From NCBI RefSeq assembly GCF_947489355.1, contig NZ_CANLDD010000036.1:1-45259 (forward strand): a stretch of DNA of 45,259 nucleotides, given 5' to 3'. A program made the translations under genes and the position numbers. This stretch comes from an uncultured Microbulbifer sp. (GTDB lineage Bacteria; Pseudomonadota; Gammaproteobacteria; Pseudomonadales; Cellvibrionaceae). Below are positions 33,972 to 43,322 of the stretch, one piece after another (positions within the stretch are counted from its first letter, which is position 1; every line of letters starts with the position of its first letter). Under the pieces are notes generated by a model. It searched no databases, was not told the origin of the DNA, and saw only the letters and a list, made by a program, of their open reading frames with translations.

Positions 33972-35489
33972 TTAACGGTAAATATCCTCTCCGCGCGCCC
34001 ACCAGCCGTGAAAACCGTAAGGTATTCTATGGGGCAGCCTGACGGTCGCCAGTGGACCGGAAGTAATATCCCGGGCATCAAAAATCAAACAACTGGAACG
34101 CCAGCTCCGGGTGTCCGTGACAAAGGTGGTGAGGTAGCCATCGTCTTCGGCACTGCTGCGGTCAGCGCCCTTTTTGGGGACAAAGGGGGTTTCGCTGCCA
34201 AACACCCCAGGACCGTAATCCCACTCCTGACGCCTACCGGTTTCATTGTCGTACTTGATTAATCCGGTAAAGCGTAAGGTGTGCCCGCCATCGCGCCGCA
34301 GAGGGATTTTTTGATGGTAGGCATAGCGGGTTTTTACGCCGTGAAACAGTTGATTGCTCTTGTTGAATTCCGAATTTAAGTCATCGATCGGCCCCTCTCT
34401 CACTTCTCCTGTGCGCAGGTTAAGGCGCCAGCGGTAGTTATTGGCTTCCAGGCGCATATAGGCAAGCATATGGGAGAGCGTGCCCTCCTCGGGATCGGCG
34501 TCGGGCATGGGATTGGTTGAGCGACAGCCATCTATAACCACCCAGTCGCCCTCTTCCCAGGCATTGGAGGTGTGTAGTACATAACAGGGTTCACATTCCA
34601 ACCAGGTGACTTGGCTGCCCAGCCGTGGAATCAGCCCGAAACGGGTGGGCATGTCACGGTGAAAACGGATGATTCGCCGCCCGTGCTGCCGAAGGATATG
34701 AATATCGTGAAACAGTGGGTGGTCGTGCAATATGGCGTGATTACTGGTAAAGGTAATCTCGTGGGGCAAACGCGGGGCGGGTAGGTCAATGGGGCACTCG
34801 TGCTTAAGTCTGCCATCGGCTCCGAGAACACCGTAATTCATATAGGGTGGCGTGTCGCCGAAATCAAAGAAAAACATTTCCCCGGTTTCCCAGTCAACAC
34901 GCGAATGCGCCGACATTTTGCGGGTCAGCTTGCTGGGTGATTGCAACGGTCCCAGATTTTCCAGGGTAATGGGATCCAGCGTGTAGGGAATGCCGGCGTT
35001 ATACCACAGGGTGATCAGGCGGCCATTGTGCCAGATGATATCCGTGTTGGCGGTGTCCTTGATAGGAAAGTCCGGCAGGGTGAAATCAAAAGTTCCCATC
35101 ACGCCGGGCCAGACAGCCTGGCACTCGTTCTGTTCGCGTAGTAGCGCTGCCGTTTGTATCTGGCTGCTGCGGTAGGTGACCTGACCATTGTTGAAGTAGA
35201 GTCCCTGCACCAGGCCGTCTCCATCAAATGGATGGTATAGGGAAGAGGGCTTTTGGCGGGGATTGGGGCCGTTGCGCAGATAGGCGCCGTACATATCGGC
35301 TGGGATTTCTCCCTCTATTTCCAAATTCGTAGCGTGAGTATTGATATTATTCGTAGGCGCATAGACACCGTGCAAATAGGGATTGTCCAACTCGTAAATC
35401 CACTGCGGGGTATCTTCCAGTTGTGAAAATTCACCAAGACAATTGACGGTAGTTGGGAAGAGTGCGTTTTTAGGGGATTGCATCGGCAT
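33972..35489 (-). CDS. carotenoid cleavage oxygenase family enzyme (stilbene/apocarotenoid type)
   Basis: A 505-residue member of the RPE65/carotenoid oxygenase family (non-heme Fe(II) double-bond-cleaving). The seven-bladed fold's four iron-binding His are seen in MSAHSRVDWETGE (about 189), LPHEITFTSNHAI (about 242), YVLHTSNAWEEG (about 308) and PYGFHGWWARG at the C-terminus. Other signatures: YLRNGPNP, FDGDGLV, EEGTLSHML. No signal peptide is evident. The family cleaves carotenoids, apocarotenoids or lignin-derived stilbenes to aldehydes, which a PaaN-type dehydrogenase could then oxidise. Expressed away from the NMO-like gene. Confidence 0.92.
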   Translation of the reverse strand: MPMQSPKNALFPTTVNCLGEFSQLEDTPQWIYELDNPYLHGVYAPTNNINTHATNLEIEGEIPADMYGAYLRNGPNPRQKPSSLYHPFDGDGLVQGLYFNNGQVTYRSSQIQTAALLREQNECQAVWPGVMGTFDFTLPDFPIKDTANTDIIWHNGRLITLWYNAGIPYTLDPITLENLGPLQSPSKLTRKMSAHSRVDWETGEMFFFDFGDTPPYMNYGVLGADGRLKHECPIDLPAPRLPHEITFTSNHAILHDHPLFHDIHILRQHGRRIIRFHRDMPTRFGLIPRLGSQVTWLECEPCYVLHTSNAWEEGDWVVIDGCRSTNPMPDADPEEGTLSHMLAYMRLEANNYRWRLNLRTGEVREGPIDDLNSEFNKSNQLFHGVKTRYAYHQKIPLRRDGGHTLRFTGLIKYDNETGRRQEWDYGPGVFGSETPFVPKKGADRSSAEDDGYLTTFVTDTRSWRSSCLIFDARDITSGPLATVRLPHRIPYGFHGWWARGEDIYR

Positions 35490-35795
35490 ACAGGGCCTCT
35501 TATATATTCACCTGATACAGGTATGGGCTTAATTACTTAGTGGCCATTTCTGCAGTTTATAACCATAAGTCTATTAGCGCAAGCTGGATTTTGAGTGCTT
35601 TTTGAGATGCCAAAAGGCTCGATAAAAATCATGAATGGTTTGTTATTTATATTTTTTATATAGAAGTTTCTTGTGTGGATGCTTGTTTGAACGCATTCTT
35701 TTGATATAGGATCTTTATCAATTAAGTCTAATAACAAAAGCCTGTTGTCACGGGCCTGTATTTGTGCCGAGAGATAGCCTGGGGGTTGTTGTAAA
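35490..35795. other. divergent promoter region between oxygenase and NMO-like genes
   Basis: A 306-base AT-rich gap with no supported gene. It holds the second 16-bp element (35725-35740) and CTTTTGATAT (35698-35707), an inverted 9/10 match to ATAACAAAAG at 35731-35740, forming a wide dyad. Confidence 0.5.
35725..35740 (-). promoter_or_regulatory. shared 16-bp element upstream of NMO-like / oxygenase genes (site 2)
   Basis: AGTCTAATAACAAAAG is the exact reverse complement of 30183-30198. It lies 56 bases before the NMO-like start and 236 before the oxygenase start, and shares a dyad with 35698-35707. It most likely binds a regulator common to both promoter regions, perhaps the HxlR protein. 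Confidence 0.6.
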
Positions 35796-36746
35796 ATGAG
35801 TGATAGGAGTGGGCCCGACTCAATATTAAAAGAAAGCGAGTCAGAAAAACTAACATTGCCCATTATTCAGGCACCCATGTTTTTAGTGTCCGGGCCGGAA
35901 ATGGTACTGGCAAGTTGTGAAGCGGGTATCGTCGGTTCCTTTCCCGCGCCCAATGCCAGGACCCTGCAGGACCTCAATGGCTGGTTGCGCCGTATTACCG
36001 AAGCGCTGACCGCAAAATCCCTGGCAATCCCCTGGGCTATCAATCTGGTTATGCACCGCAGTAATAGCCGCCGCCACGAGGAACTGGCGCTGGCGGCAGA
36101 GTACCGGGTTCCCCTTGTGATTACGGCACTGGGCAGCCCCCGGGAGGCGGTGGATCGGGTACACCGTTATGGCGGCAAAGTGTATGCCGATGTGGTGTCA
36201 CTCGAACTGGCCCGCAAGGCTGCGGCATCCGGCGTGGATGGCTTGGCGCTGGTGTGCACTGGCGCAGGTGGCCATACCGGGCATATTTCACCCTTTGCCT
36301 TTGTGGAAGAGGTGCGTGGGTTTTTCGATGGTGAGATTATTCTCTCCGGCGCCATTGGCAACGGACGCGCAGTGCGTGCGGCCCAAGTGTTGGGGGCGGA
36401 TTACGTCTATATGGGGACACGCTTTATACCCACCCACGAAAGCCTTGCCCAGAGAGCGTATAAACAGATGCTGGTGGGTGCTTCTGGAGCCGATATTGTT
36501 ACCAGCGACGCAATTACCGGGGTTAAAGCCAATTGGTTGCGAAACAGTTTGGTTCGTGGGGGTTATGATCCCGACAACATGCCCGACGCAGCGGAAATCG
36601 ATTTTTTAAAGGCAGCGGGTGATGTAAAACGCTGGCGAGATATCTGGTCCGCTGGGCAAGGTGTGGGCGCCATTACTCAAATACAGTCCATTGCCCAAGT
36701 GGTAGAACAATTGACGACCGAATATCAGGTGGCAATGTCCCCATAG
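35796..36746 (+). CDS. nitronate monooxygenase-like FMN enzyme (2-nitropropane dioxygenase family)
   Basis: A 316-residue TIM-barrel flavoprotein. LPIIQAPMFLVSGPEMVLAS is the N-terminal signature; LVCTGAGGHTGHISPFAFV holds the conserved His; ILSGAIGNGRAVRAAQVLGADYVYMGTRFIPTHES binds FMN phosphate. Members oxidise nitronates or act as enoyl/keto reductases and FMN-dependent lyases, so the name is only by family. It leads a plus-strand operon with the ligase and two thiolases, 40 bases before the ligase. Confidence 0.85.
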   Translation: MSDRSGPDSILKESESEKLTLPIIQAPMFLVSGPEMVLASCEAGIVGSFPAPNARTLQDLNGWLRRITEALTAKSLAIPWAINLVMHRSNSRRHEELALAAEYRVPLVITALGSPREAVDRVHRYGGKVYADVVSLELARKAAASGVDGLALVCTGAGGHTGHISPFAFVEEVRGFFDGEIILSGAIGNGRAVRAAQVLGADYVYMGTRFIPTHESLAQRAYKQMLVGASGADIVTSDAITGVKANWLRNSLVRGGYDPDNMPDAAEIDFLKAAGDVKRWRDIWSAGQGVGAITQIQSIAQVVEQLTTEYQVAMSP

Positions 36747-36785
36747 AAGCAGGGCAGTTTCACTTTTCAGTATAAAGGAAAAATC

Positions 36786-38498
36786 ATGATTACATCTTCC
36801 CGACAAAAAATAGAGGAATATGAAGACAGGGGATTTTGGCAGGGGGTCAAGCTGCACGATTTGTTACTGGAAAGAGCAGCCAGACAACCGGATTTGCTGG
36901 CGTTGGTGGATCAACCCAGTCGACATCAACTGGTGGGCTCTGAACCACAGCGTCTGACCTTTGCCGAGCTGCAAAGAGCCAGTGCCAATCTTGCCCACCA
37001 TTTGCTGGCGCAGGGTGTGGGCTTTGAAGATCGCGTTATCGTGCAATTACCCAATATCGTGGAACTGGTCATCTGCTACCTGGCTATTAGCCGTATCGGT
37101 GCCATTATTTCCCCGATACCGGTGCAGTACGGACAGCACGAGCTGAATCATATTGCCAAAGCGCTCGATGCCCGCGCCTACATTGCCATGAAGACCTTAA
37201 AAGGTAAGCCATTTGGCAGCCTGATGGCAGAATTTCTGGGCAGCCGCCTATCGGTACTGGTGCTGGATGAAAATTTGCACATAAACTATGGAGATGATAC
37301 CCAGGCACGCCGGCATCTGCAAAGACATGAAGCTGCTAATCCGTGGGATGCCAATCATATTTTTACCCTTTGCTGGACTTCGGGCACCACAGGCATGCCC
37401 AAAGGGGTGCCGCGCTCGCACAATATGTGGCTTAACGTGGCACTCAATTGTATTGAAGCAGGAGACTACCGACCCGGTGATGTACTGTTAAATCCCTTTC
37501 CACTGGTCAATATGGCCTCAGTGAGCGCTTTTCTATATCCCTTTGCCTTATCAGGCTGCACACTGGTTTTACATCAGCCCTTTGAGCCGGAGATTTTTCT
37601 GCAGCAGCTGCAGAATGAGCGGGTCAGCTTTACGCTTGCGCCGCCCTCATTGCTCACCCGCCTGGCAAAAAATGAATCTCTGTGGGGACAATTCGATTTT
37701 TCGACCTTGCGTGCCATTGGTTCCGGATCCGCACCGCTATCACCCTGGATGATAGAAAAATTTGAGGGCGATTACGGTATTGGTGTGGTGAATTACTACG
37801 GCTCCAACGAGGGCATCAGTTTGGTGTCGAGACCCGTGGATGTGCCTGAGCCCTCGGTGCGAGCCTATATGTTTCCACGTTTCGGCGCAGCTGGTCTTAC
37901 CTGGCAATCCCGAGCCAGCAAGAGCATCTGGACCAAAGTTGTCGACCCAAATACCGGCGAGGAGATCACGCAAGCGGGCGTAGTCGGAGAATTGGCGGTT
38001 AAGGGACCCACAGTCTTTGATGGTTATTGGGGGGCAGATGCACTGGAGGTGTTTACCGAAGATGGCTATTTCCTGAGCGGGGATCTGGTGGAAATCTGTG
38101 GAGAGGGAAACCGCTTTTATCGCATTGCCGGGCGCTGCAAAGACATCATCAACCGCGGTGGTATGAAAATATCCCCCTCTGAGATCGATGTTCTGCTGGA
38201 GGGGTTGCCCGGCACCAGTGATGTCGCAGTCTGCTCCTATGCCGATGCTGACCTGGGTGAACGTATCTGTGCCTGTGTGGTGCCCAGCGATGATATCAGT
38301 GCACCGAAACTCGACAAACTGGTCGATTATTTGTGTGGCAAGGGTGTCGCCAGGATCAAGTTGCCAGAGCGTTTGGAATTGTTTGAGCAACTGCCCAGGA
38401 ATCCCCTGGGTAAGGTGCAGCGCTTTGTTTTGCAACAGTGGGTCGGTGAACGCATTGCGGCCGGGGCCTGCGCGCAAACCGGGGCAGAGGAAAAATAA
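36786..38498 (+). CDS. AMP-dependent acyl-CoA synthetase/ligase 2
   Basis: A 570-residue adenylate-forming enzyme. The loop TLCWTSGTTGMPKGVPRSHN is near 195; YYGSNEGISLVSR, LSGDLVEICGEGNRFYRIAGR and INRGGMKISPSEID form the adenylation core; LPRNPLGKVQRFV near 540 has the catalytic Lys. It resembles cyclohexane carboxylate- and 2,3-dihydroxybenzoate-type ligases rather than long-chain FadD. It differs in sequence from ligase 1 of the minus-strand operon, so the island may activate two acids or two stages of one pathway. ATG 36786 follows AAGGAAA. Confidence 0.9.
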   Translation: MITSSRQKIEEYEDRGFWQGVKLHDLLLERAARQPDLLALVDQPSRHQLVGSEPQRLTFAELQRASANLAHHLLAQGVGFEDRVIVQLPNIVELVICYLAISRIGAIISPIPVQYGQHELNHIAKALDARAYIAMKTLKGKPFGSLMAEFLGSRLSVLVLDENLHINYGDDTQARRHLQRHEAANPWDANHIFTLCWTSGTTGMPKGVPRSHNMWLNVALNCIEAGDYRPGDVLLNPFPLVNMASVSAFLYPFALSGCTLVLHQPFEPEIFLQQLQNERVSFTLAPPSLLTRLAKNESLWGQFDFSTLRAIGSGSAPLSPWMIEKFEGDYGIGVVNYYGSNEGISLVSRPVDVPEPSVRAYMFPRFGAAGLTWQSRASKSIWTKVVDPNTGEEITQAGVVGELAVKGPTVFDGYWGADALEVFTEDGYFLSGDLVEICGEGNRFYRIAGRCKDIINRGGMKISPSEIDVLLEGLPGTSDVAVCSYADADLGERICACVVPSDDISAPKLDKLVDYLCGKGVARIKLPERLELFEQLPRNPLGKVQRFVLQQWVGERIAAGACAQTGAEEK

Positions 38499-38500
38499 CC

Positions 38501-39736
38501 ATGTCGGCAAGTGTCTATATACTGGGTGGCAGCCAGAGCGATTTTGCCCGAAACTGGGCCCGCGAAGGCCTGGATATCTACGCAATGTTTCGCTCCTGCC
38601 TGGAGCAGGGGTTGGCAGCCACAGGGCTTGATCCCGATCAGATTGAGGTCGGGCATGTGGGGAATTTTGCCGGCGACCTGTTTGCCGGGCAGGGGCTGCT
38701 GGGTGGATTCTTTGCCCAGGCATTTCCGAAGTTAAACGGTGTGCCCACCACACGCCATGAAGCTGCCTGTGCTTCTGGCTCCATGGCCCTGCTGGGGGCC
38801 ATCCGGGATATTCGCTGTGGCGATTGCGATCTGGCCTGTGTGCTGGGGCTGGAATATATGCGCAACGTGCCGGGGAAAACCGGTGCCGATTATTTGGGTG
38901 CAGCCACCTGGAAGGGGGTAGAAGCGCAGCACTGCGACTACCCCTGGCCCTTTATGTTCAGCCGTATTATCGATGAATATGAGCGCCGCCACGGCATCGA
39001 TACCACCTACCTGCGGGCAATTACCAAGCTGAATTTTGCCAATGCGAGGAAAAATCCCCGCGCGCAATCGCGCAACTGGCAGTTTGAACCCGAGTTCTTT
39101 ACCGACAGTAACATCCACAATCCCATTATCGAAGGGCGTATACGCAAATCCGACTGCGGACAAATTACCGATGGTGCGGCTTGTGTTTTTGTAGCCAGTG
39201 AACGGGCCGCCAAGGCTTATGCTCGGCAGCACAACCTCAGTCTGCGGGATATCCCCCGTATCAAGGGCTGGGGGCACCGCTCAGCCGCCATTGAGCTGGA
39301 AGCCAAGTTGCACCACAGTGACGGCAATCCGCTGTTATTTCCCCATATCCAACAGCTGCTCAGCGATGCCCTGACCCGTGCCAAACTGGGAGACATCACA
39401 GACTTGGATGGCCTGGAGGTACACGATTGCTTTTCCATCACCGAGTATATGGTGATTGATCACTGCGGCCTGACGGCGCCGGGCGAAAGTTGGAAAGCAA
39501 TCGAGGAGGGCCGCATTGCCGCGGATGGCGATCTGCCGATCAATGCCAGTGGTGGCCTGATTGGGTTGGGGCACCCAGTGGGCGCCACCGGTGTGCGCAT
39601 GGTGCTGGACTGCCACCGGCAGGTCACCGGCCAGGCCGGGGACTATCAAATAGCGGGAGCGAAGAATATGGGTACCTTTAATCTGGGTGGCAGTGCCACC
39701 ACTTGTGCCAGTTTTATCGTGGGAGTAGATACATGA
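38501..39736 (+). CDS. thiolase, lipid-transfer/acetyl-CoA acetyltransferase type
   Basis: 411 residues, 2 bases after the ligase stop. The acylated Cys is in RHEAACASGSMALLGAI (about residue 90), the active His in LEVHDCFSITEY and GLGHPVGATGVRMV, and the C-terminal motif is FNLGGSATTCASF. It belongs with SCP-x/trifunctional thiolases that cut bulky 3-ketoacyl-CoAs, and is distinct from the classical FadA-type partner that follows. Coupled translation with both neighbours is likely. Confidence 0.88.
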   Translation: MSASVYILGGSQSDFARNWAREGLDIYAMFRSCLEQGLAATGLDPDQIEVGHVGNFAGDLFAGQGLLGGFFAQAFPKLNGVPTTRHEAACASGSMALLGAIRDIRCGDCDLACVLGLEYMRNVPGKTGADYLGAATWKGVEAQHCDYPWPFMFSRIIDEYERRHGIDTTYLRAITKLNFANARKNPRAQSRNWQFEPEFFTDSNIHNPIIEGRIRKSDCGQITDGAACVFVASERAAKAYARQHNLSLRDIPRIKGWGHRSAAIELEAKLHHSDGNPLLFPHIQQLLSDALTRAKLGDITDLDGLEVHDCFSITEYMVIDHCGLTAPGESWKAIEEGRIAADGDLPINASGGLIGLGHPVGATGVRMVLDCHRQVTGQAGDYQIAGAKNMGTFNLGGSATTCASFIVGVDT

Positions 39737-40935
39737 ATTCAGCCTATATCTACGATGCCATTCGCAGCCCACGGGGACGTGCCAAAGCATCGGGCGGACT
39801 GCACGAGTTGACATCTCTGGAATTGATGAAGCATCTCTATGAAGCGCTGGAGTCCCGCACAGGGCTGGATAAGGCGAGAGTCCAGGATGTGATCCTGGGC
39901 TGTGTCACTCAGGCTGGTGAACAGGCCGCCAACATTGCCAAAACGTCACTGCTCTATGCCGGCTGGCCTGAACAGGTGCCGGGTATCACACTCAACCGTT
40001 TTTGCTCCTCCGGCCTTGATGCCATTAACTTCGCCGCTCTCAAGGTCGGTGCTGGCCAGGCATCTTCGATATTGGCTGGAGGGGTGGAGATGATGTCACG
40101 CATCCCCATGTTGTCGGATCGCGCTTCCGTTTTTAGCGATGCCGCCCTGGCAGCCCGGTGTCGTATGCTGATGATGGGCTCGGGTGCCGACCTGGTTGCC
40201 TCACTGTACGCAGTATCCCGGCAGGAGGCTGATGCCATTGCACTGCAGAGCCAACAGCGAGCGGCGCGGGCCAGGGATGCTGGTTGGTTTAGCTCCATCG
40301 TGCCCATTACCAATGCGGCCAAGGGCATTGTGGTAAAGACCGATGAGTGCATCCGTGATGGCACCACACTGGAATCTCTGGCGCAGCTGCCAGCAGCTTT
40401 TGCCGAACTGGGTGCGAGTGGGGTGGACGCCCTGCAACTGCAGGGTGTGGAGGGGCTCAGCGCTATCCGTCATATCCACACCGCTGGCAATTCCCCAGCC
40501 ATGGCTGACGGTGCAGCGCTTTTGTGGATAGGGGATGCGCAGTTGGGTAGGGATATGGGACTGCCGAGGCGAGCCAGAATCCGCGGGGCAGTCAGCCTTT
40601 GCGATGACCTTATGACCGTAAACACCGGCTGTGCCAGGGCGGTTGACACATTGATGCAGCAACAGGGCCTCACCGCTGCCGATGTGGATCTTTTTGAATT
40701 GCATGAGGCCTTTGCGGCGACTGTGATCAAATGCCGTCGCGATCTTGAGATTGACCAGGACAAGTTAAATGTGAATGGCGGTGTGATTGCTTTGGGGCAC
40801 CCCATGGGCGCCACCGGTGCAGTGATGGCTGGGACCTTGTTGGATGAACTGGAGCGCCGCGGTCTACAGTTGGGAATAGTGGCTGCCAGTGGGGCTGCGG
40901 GAACCGGTACTGCACTCCTGATAGAGCGCTGTTAA
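39733..40935 (+). CDS. FadA-type thiolase with catalytic Cys replaced by Ser
   Basis: 400 residues from ATG 39733, overlapping the previous stop (ATGA). It has the classical thiolase frame: NRFCSSGLDAINFAALKVG with the nucleophile Cys (about 91), HEAFAATVIK, GGVIALGHPMGATGAVMAG. The final motif, usually C-x-G-x-x-x-G, reads AASGAAGTG, aligning Ser where the general-base/acid Cys (Cys378-equivalent) belongs. Thiolysis may be slow or another reaction (e.g. acyl transfer) favoured. Start codon choice is clear from the overlap; the frame runs upstream inside the previous gene. Confidence 0.9.
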   Translation: MNSAYIYDAIRSPRGRAKASGGLHELTSLELMKHLYEALESRTGLDKARVQDVILGCVTQAGEQAANIAKTSLLYAGWPEQVPGITLNRFCSSGLDAINFAALKVGAGQASSILAGGVEMMSRIPMLSDRASVFSDAALAARCRMLMMGSGADLVASLYAVSRQEADAIALQSQQRAARARDAGWFSSIVPITNAAKGIVVKTDECIRDGTTLESLAQLPAAFAELGASGVDALQLQGVEGLSAIRHIHTAGNSPAMADGAALLWIGDAQLGRDMGLPRRARIRGAVSLCDDLMTVNTGCARAVDTLMQQQGLTAADVDLFELHEAFAATVIKCRRDLEIDQDKLNVNGGVIALGHPMGATGAVMAGTLLDELERRGLQLGIVAASGAAGTGTALLIERC

Positions 40936-41291
40936 TCCAATCCGGCAAATTGCCCAGAAGATCTCTGATAATTTGCACAGTTGTGATAAGCGAAGAAAAT
41001 CTGAACGGAGTTGGTGTGATGGCATCCGCAAGCTCGGCTGGGTGGATTACGAGAGGAGCGAAATTCAAGGTTCCGATGGGTCACGCAGTTTCTTAGTGAG
41101 CAGCGGTGCCTACCTGCTCGAAATACCGCTATAAATAAAAGGGTACACCTATACAGGGTCCGTCCACGCACATGCCTGTTGTTGGAATGTCCGCAGGCAG
41201 AGTATTTGAATCGATAGTGTCGGGTAACAGTGGGGGGATGGGCAAGACCTGTTTGCTTCATGGTTTTGGTGTTCGACTTGAGGATACGTAC
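40936..41291. other. noncoding gap before tannase-like gene
   Basis: No supported gene or hairpin. An in-frame extension of the tannase ORF reaches back to 41172, but its residues before the signal peptide are not protein-like for this family. Confidence 0.35.
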
Positions 41292-42833
41292 ATGAAAAAA
41301 GTAGTGGATAGTGCTTTCTTGTTAATTGCTTTCTTTTTGTTGCTGTTTGGAATGAATGCCGGGGCTGGAGAAGCTCCGGAATTGAAACTGTGCGGAGAGA
41401 GCCTGGCACTGCCCGAAAATGTGCGCCTGCGCGATTATCCAGCCTGGCAAGATAGCGTGGGTTTGCCACGCTACTGCCGGGTTCGCGGAAAAATTGATGG
41501 GCGGGTGGGCTTTGAAATGCGCCTTCCGGAAAAGTGGAATGGTCGTTTTATGATGGCCGGATGTGGCGGCTTTTGCGGTCAGTTATTACCAGATAAGAAA
41601 GGCCACTCCAACGCAATTAACGAAGCTTTGAAACTCGGCTATGCGGCCATCAGTCAGGATGGTGGTCACAGTGGTGAGAGCTGGGACGCGGGCTTTAGTG
41701 TTGGTGATCCGGATGCCCTGGAACTTTACGCACATAAAGTGTTGCCGGTGGTTGCGACTGCCGGAACGGCCATAGCGACTGCATTTTACCAGCAAAGTCC
41801 ACGCTATAAATATTTCTCCGGATGCTCCAATGGCGGTCGCCTCGGCATGATGGCCGCTCAACGCTACCCGGACCTGTTTGACGGTATCGCTGCGGGTGGC
41901 AGCATTTTTGATCTGAGCGGCAATGCCGGGCTTTGGGGTAATTGGCTCGCCAAATTGGTAAAAAACGAGGGCGAATACGTACTGTCCAAGGAAAAGGTTC
42001 CATTTCTGCAACGCGAAGTCATGCAAAAATGCGATGGCAGTGATGGCCAGATCGACGGGGTGATATCAAACCCCGGCGCCTGTCGCATTGATTTCAGGTC
42101 GATGCAGTGTGATTTAAAAGGTAAGCCGAACAATCAGTGCCTGGCCTCTACAGAAGCCCGTATGTTGAATACACTGTACAGCGGAGTAAAAAACAGGGAT
42201 GGGGAAACTGTCTATCCCGTTTTGCGCTATGGTGCTGAACACTACGGGGACATCTGGCTGTTTGGTTCTGAGACAAGGCCCAGTTGGGGCCTGTTGGCAG
42301 CCAACAGCTACCGCAAGCTGCTCATGCACAGTGTCAACGCGCCAGATCCCGATAGCGCTATCACCACCGACGCCATGCAGGTATTGATTGCCAGGTCCCC
42401 GGTGCCTGCACTGACCGATGCAGTGGATACGGATCTCTCTGGTCTCAACAAGAACCATGCCAAACTGCTGATGTATCAGGGGCTGGCTGATCCACTGATT
42501 ATCCCTGACCCAATCATTGAGTATTACAAAAAGGCAGCAAAAAGCGCCGGCAGCTTTTCTGCGTTAAAACGTGATGCGCGACTGTTTATGGTGCCGGGTA
42601 TGGGGCACTGCTGGGAAAAAAATGCCAATGCGCCCGATGTATTTGATCCGCTTGTGACGCTGCAAAAATGGGTTGAAGAAAATAAAGCTCCGGAGTATTT
42701 GGTGGCCAAGCAAATGGATGACAGTGGCGAGGTGGTCCGAACCCGGCCTGTTTGTGCCTATCCGAAGGTGGCCAGGCTTATAGAGGCAAAATTTCCCAAT
42801 CAGTGGCAAAGTTATCGGTGTGAAAACTTATAA
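41292..42833 (+). CDS. secreted tannase/feruloyl esterase-family hydrolase
   Basis: About 513 residues from ATG 41292, with GAGG at 41280-41283. A signal peptide (MKKVVDSAFLLIAFFLLLFG) precedes a PF07519-type hydrolase: CGGFCGQLL, the nucleophile in YFSGCSNGGRLGMMAAQRYP (GxSxG variant), and the late acid/base region YQGLADPLIIPD and VPGMGHCWEKN (Asp and His of the triad). Even-spaced Cys suggest disulfides. The family cuts gallate or ferulate esters outside the cell, which would fit supply of aromatic acids to the CoA genes upstream. Whether it is part of that operon is unclear, given the 356-base gap. Confidence 0.85.
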   Translation: MKKVVDSAFLLIAFFLLLFGMNAGAGEAPELKLCGESLALPENVRLRDYPAWQDSVGLPRYCRVRGKIDGRVGFEMRLPEKWNGRFMMAGCGGFCGQLLPDKKGHSNAINEALKLGYAAISQDGGHSGESWDAGFSVGDPDALELYAHKVLPVVATAGTAIATAFYQQSPRYKYFSGCSNGGRLGMMAAQRYPDLFDGIAAGGSIFDLSGNAGLWGNWLAKLVKNEGEYVLSKEKVPFLQREVMQKCDGSDGQIDGVISNPGACRIDFRSMQCDLKGKPNNQCLASTEARMLNTLYSGVKNRDGETVYPVLRYGAEHYGDIWLFGSETRPSWGLLAANSYRKLLMHSVNAPDPDSAITTDAMQVLIARSPVPALTDAVDTDLSGLNKNHAKLLMYQGLADPLIIPDPIIEYYKKAAKSAGSFSALKRDARLFMVPGMGHCWEKNANAPDVFDPLVTLQKWVEENKAPEYLVAKQMDDSGEVVRTRPVCAYPKVARLIEAKFPNQWQSYRCENL

Positions 42834-43322
42834 GGCGATCAATACCGCTGAAGAGGTTCAAGGGGTTTTTCAATATATGGAGGGCATAATCCCCAGAGCC
42901 CTTGATAGGTGTACAGCAGCGCTGACCAAATTGGATGTTTGGGTCTGGTCTGACACATTTTTTTCAACCAGCAGACCCCGCCCTGCTGGTTGTGGATGCG
43001 GTATGTAAAATCCAGGTTGCTGAGCCTGGCAGAAGGGCACCGAAACACACTAGAAAGGCTGTACTTTTATTCCGCAAGCCTGTTTGTATTTGTTCATCAG
43101 ATGGAACACCGAAAAAGAATACACTTATAAAGTCGTTATCAATTTATTGTTAATTCAAAATAAAACAAAATTTTAGCAAAGCACGGGGGAGAGGACCTAG
43201 CCCTAATTAAGGTAACTCTACCAAACCTCACAATACAGAATTTTCGTCGAATAGTTAAAAGAGAAGCTGGTATAAATACCCCGCTTCTGTTACATCAGTA
43301 TAAAAGAAGAGGAATCTATTCC
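42834..43322. other. intergenic region before gamma-glutamyltransferase
   Basis: 489 bases without a supported gene. CAACCAGCAG (42965-42974) and CTGCTGGTTG (42983-42992) form a 10-bp dyad with an 8-base loop; a T-run precedes rather than follows it, so it is not a clean terminator. AT-rich sequence at 43140-43260 probably contains the downstream promoter; no hexamers are clear. Confidence 0.4.

Noticed and set aside
42965..42992. Inverted repeat after the tannase-like gene as a terminator
   Set aside because: The T-run is on the wrong side for the plus strand, and the minus strand would have an A-run.
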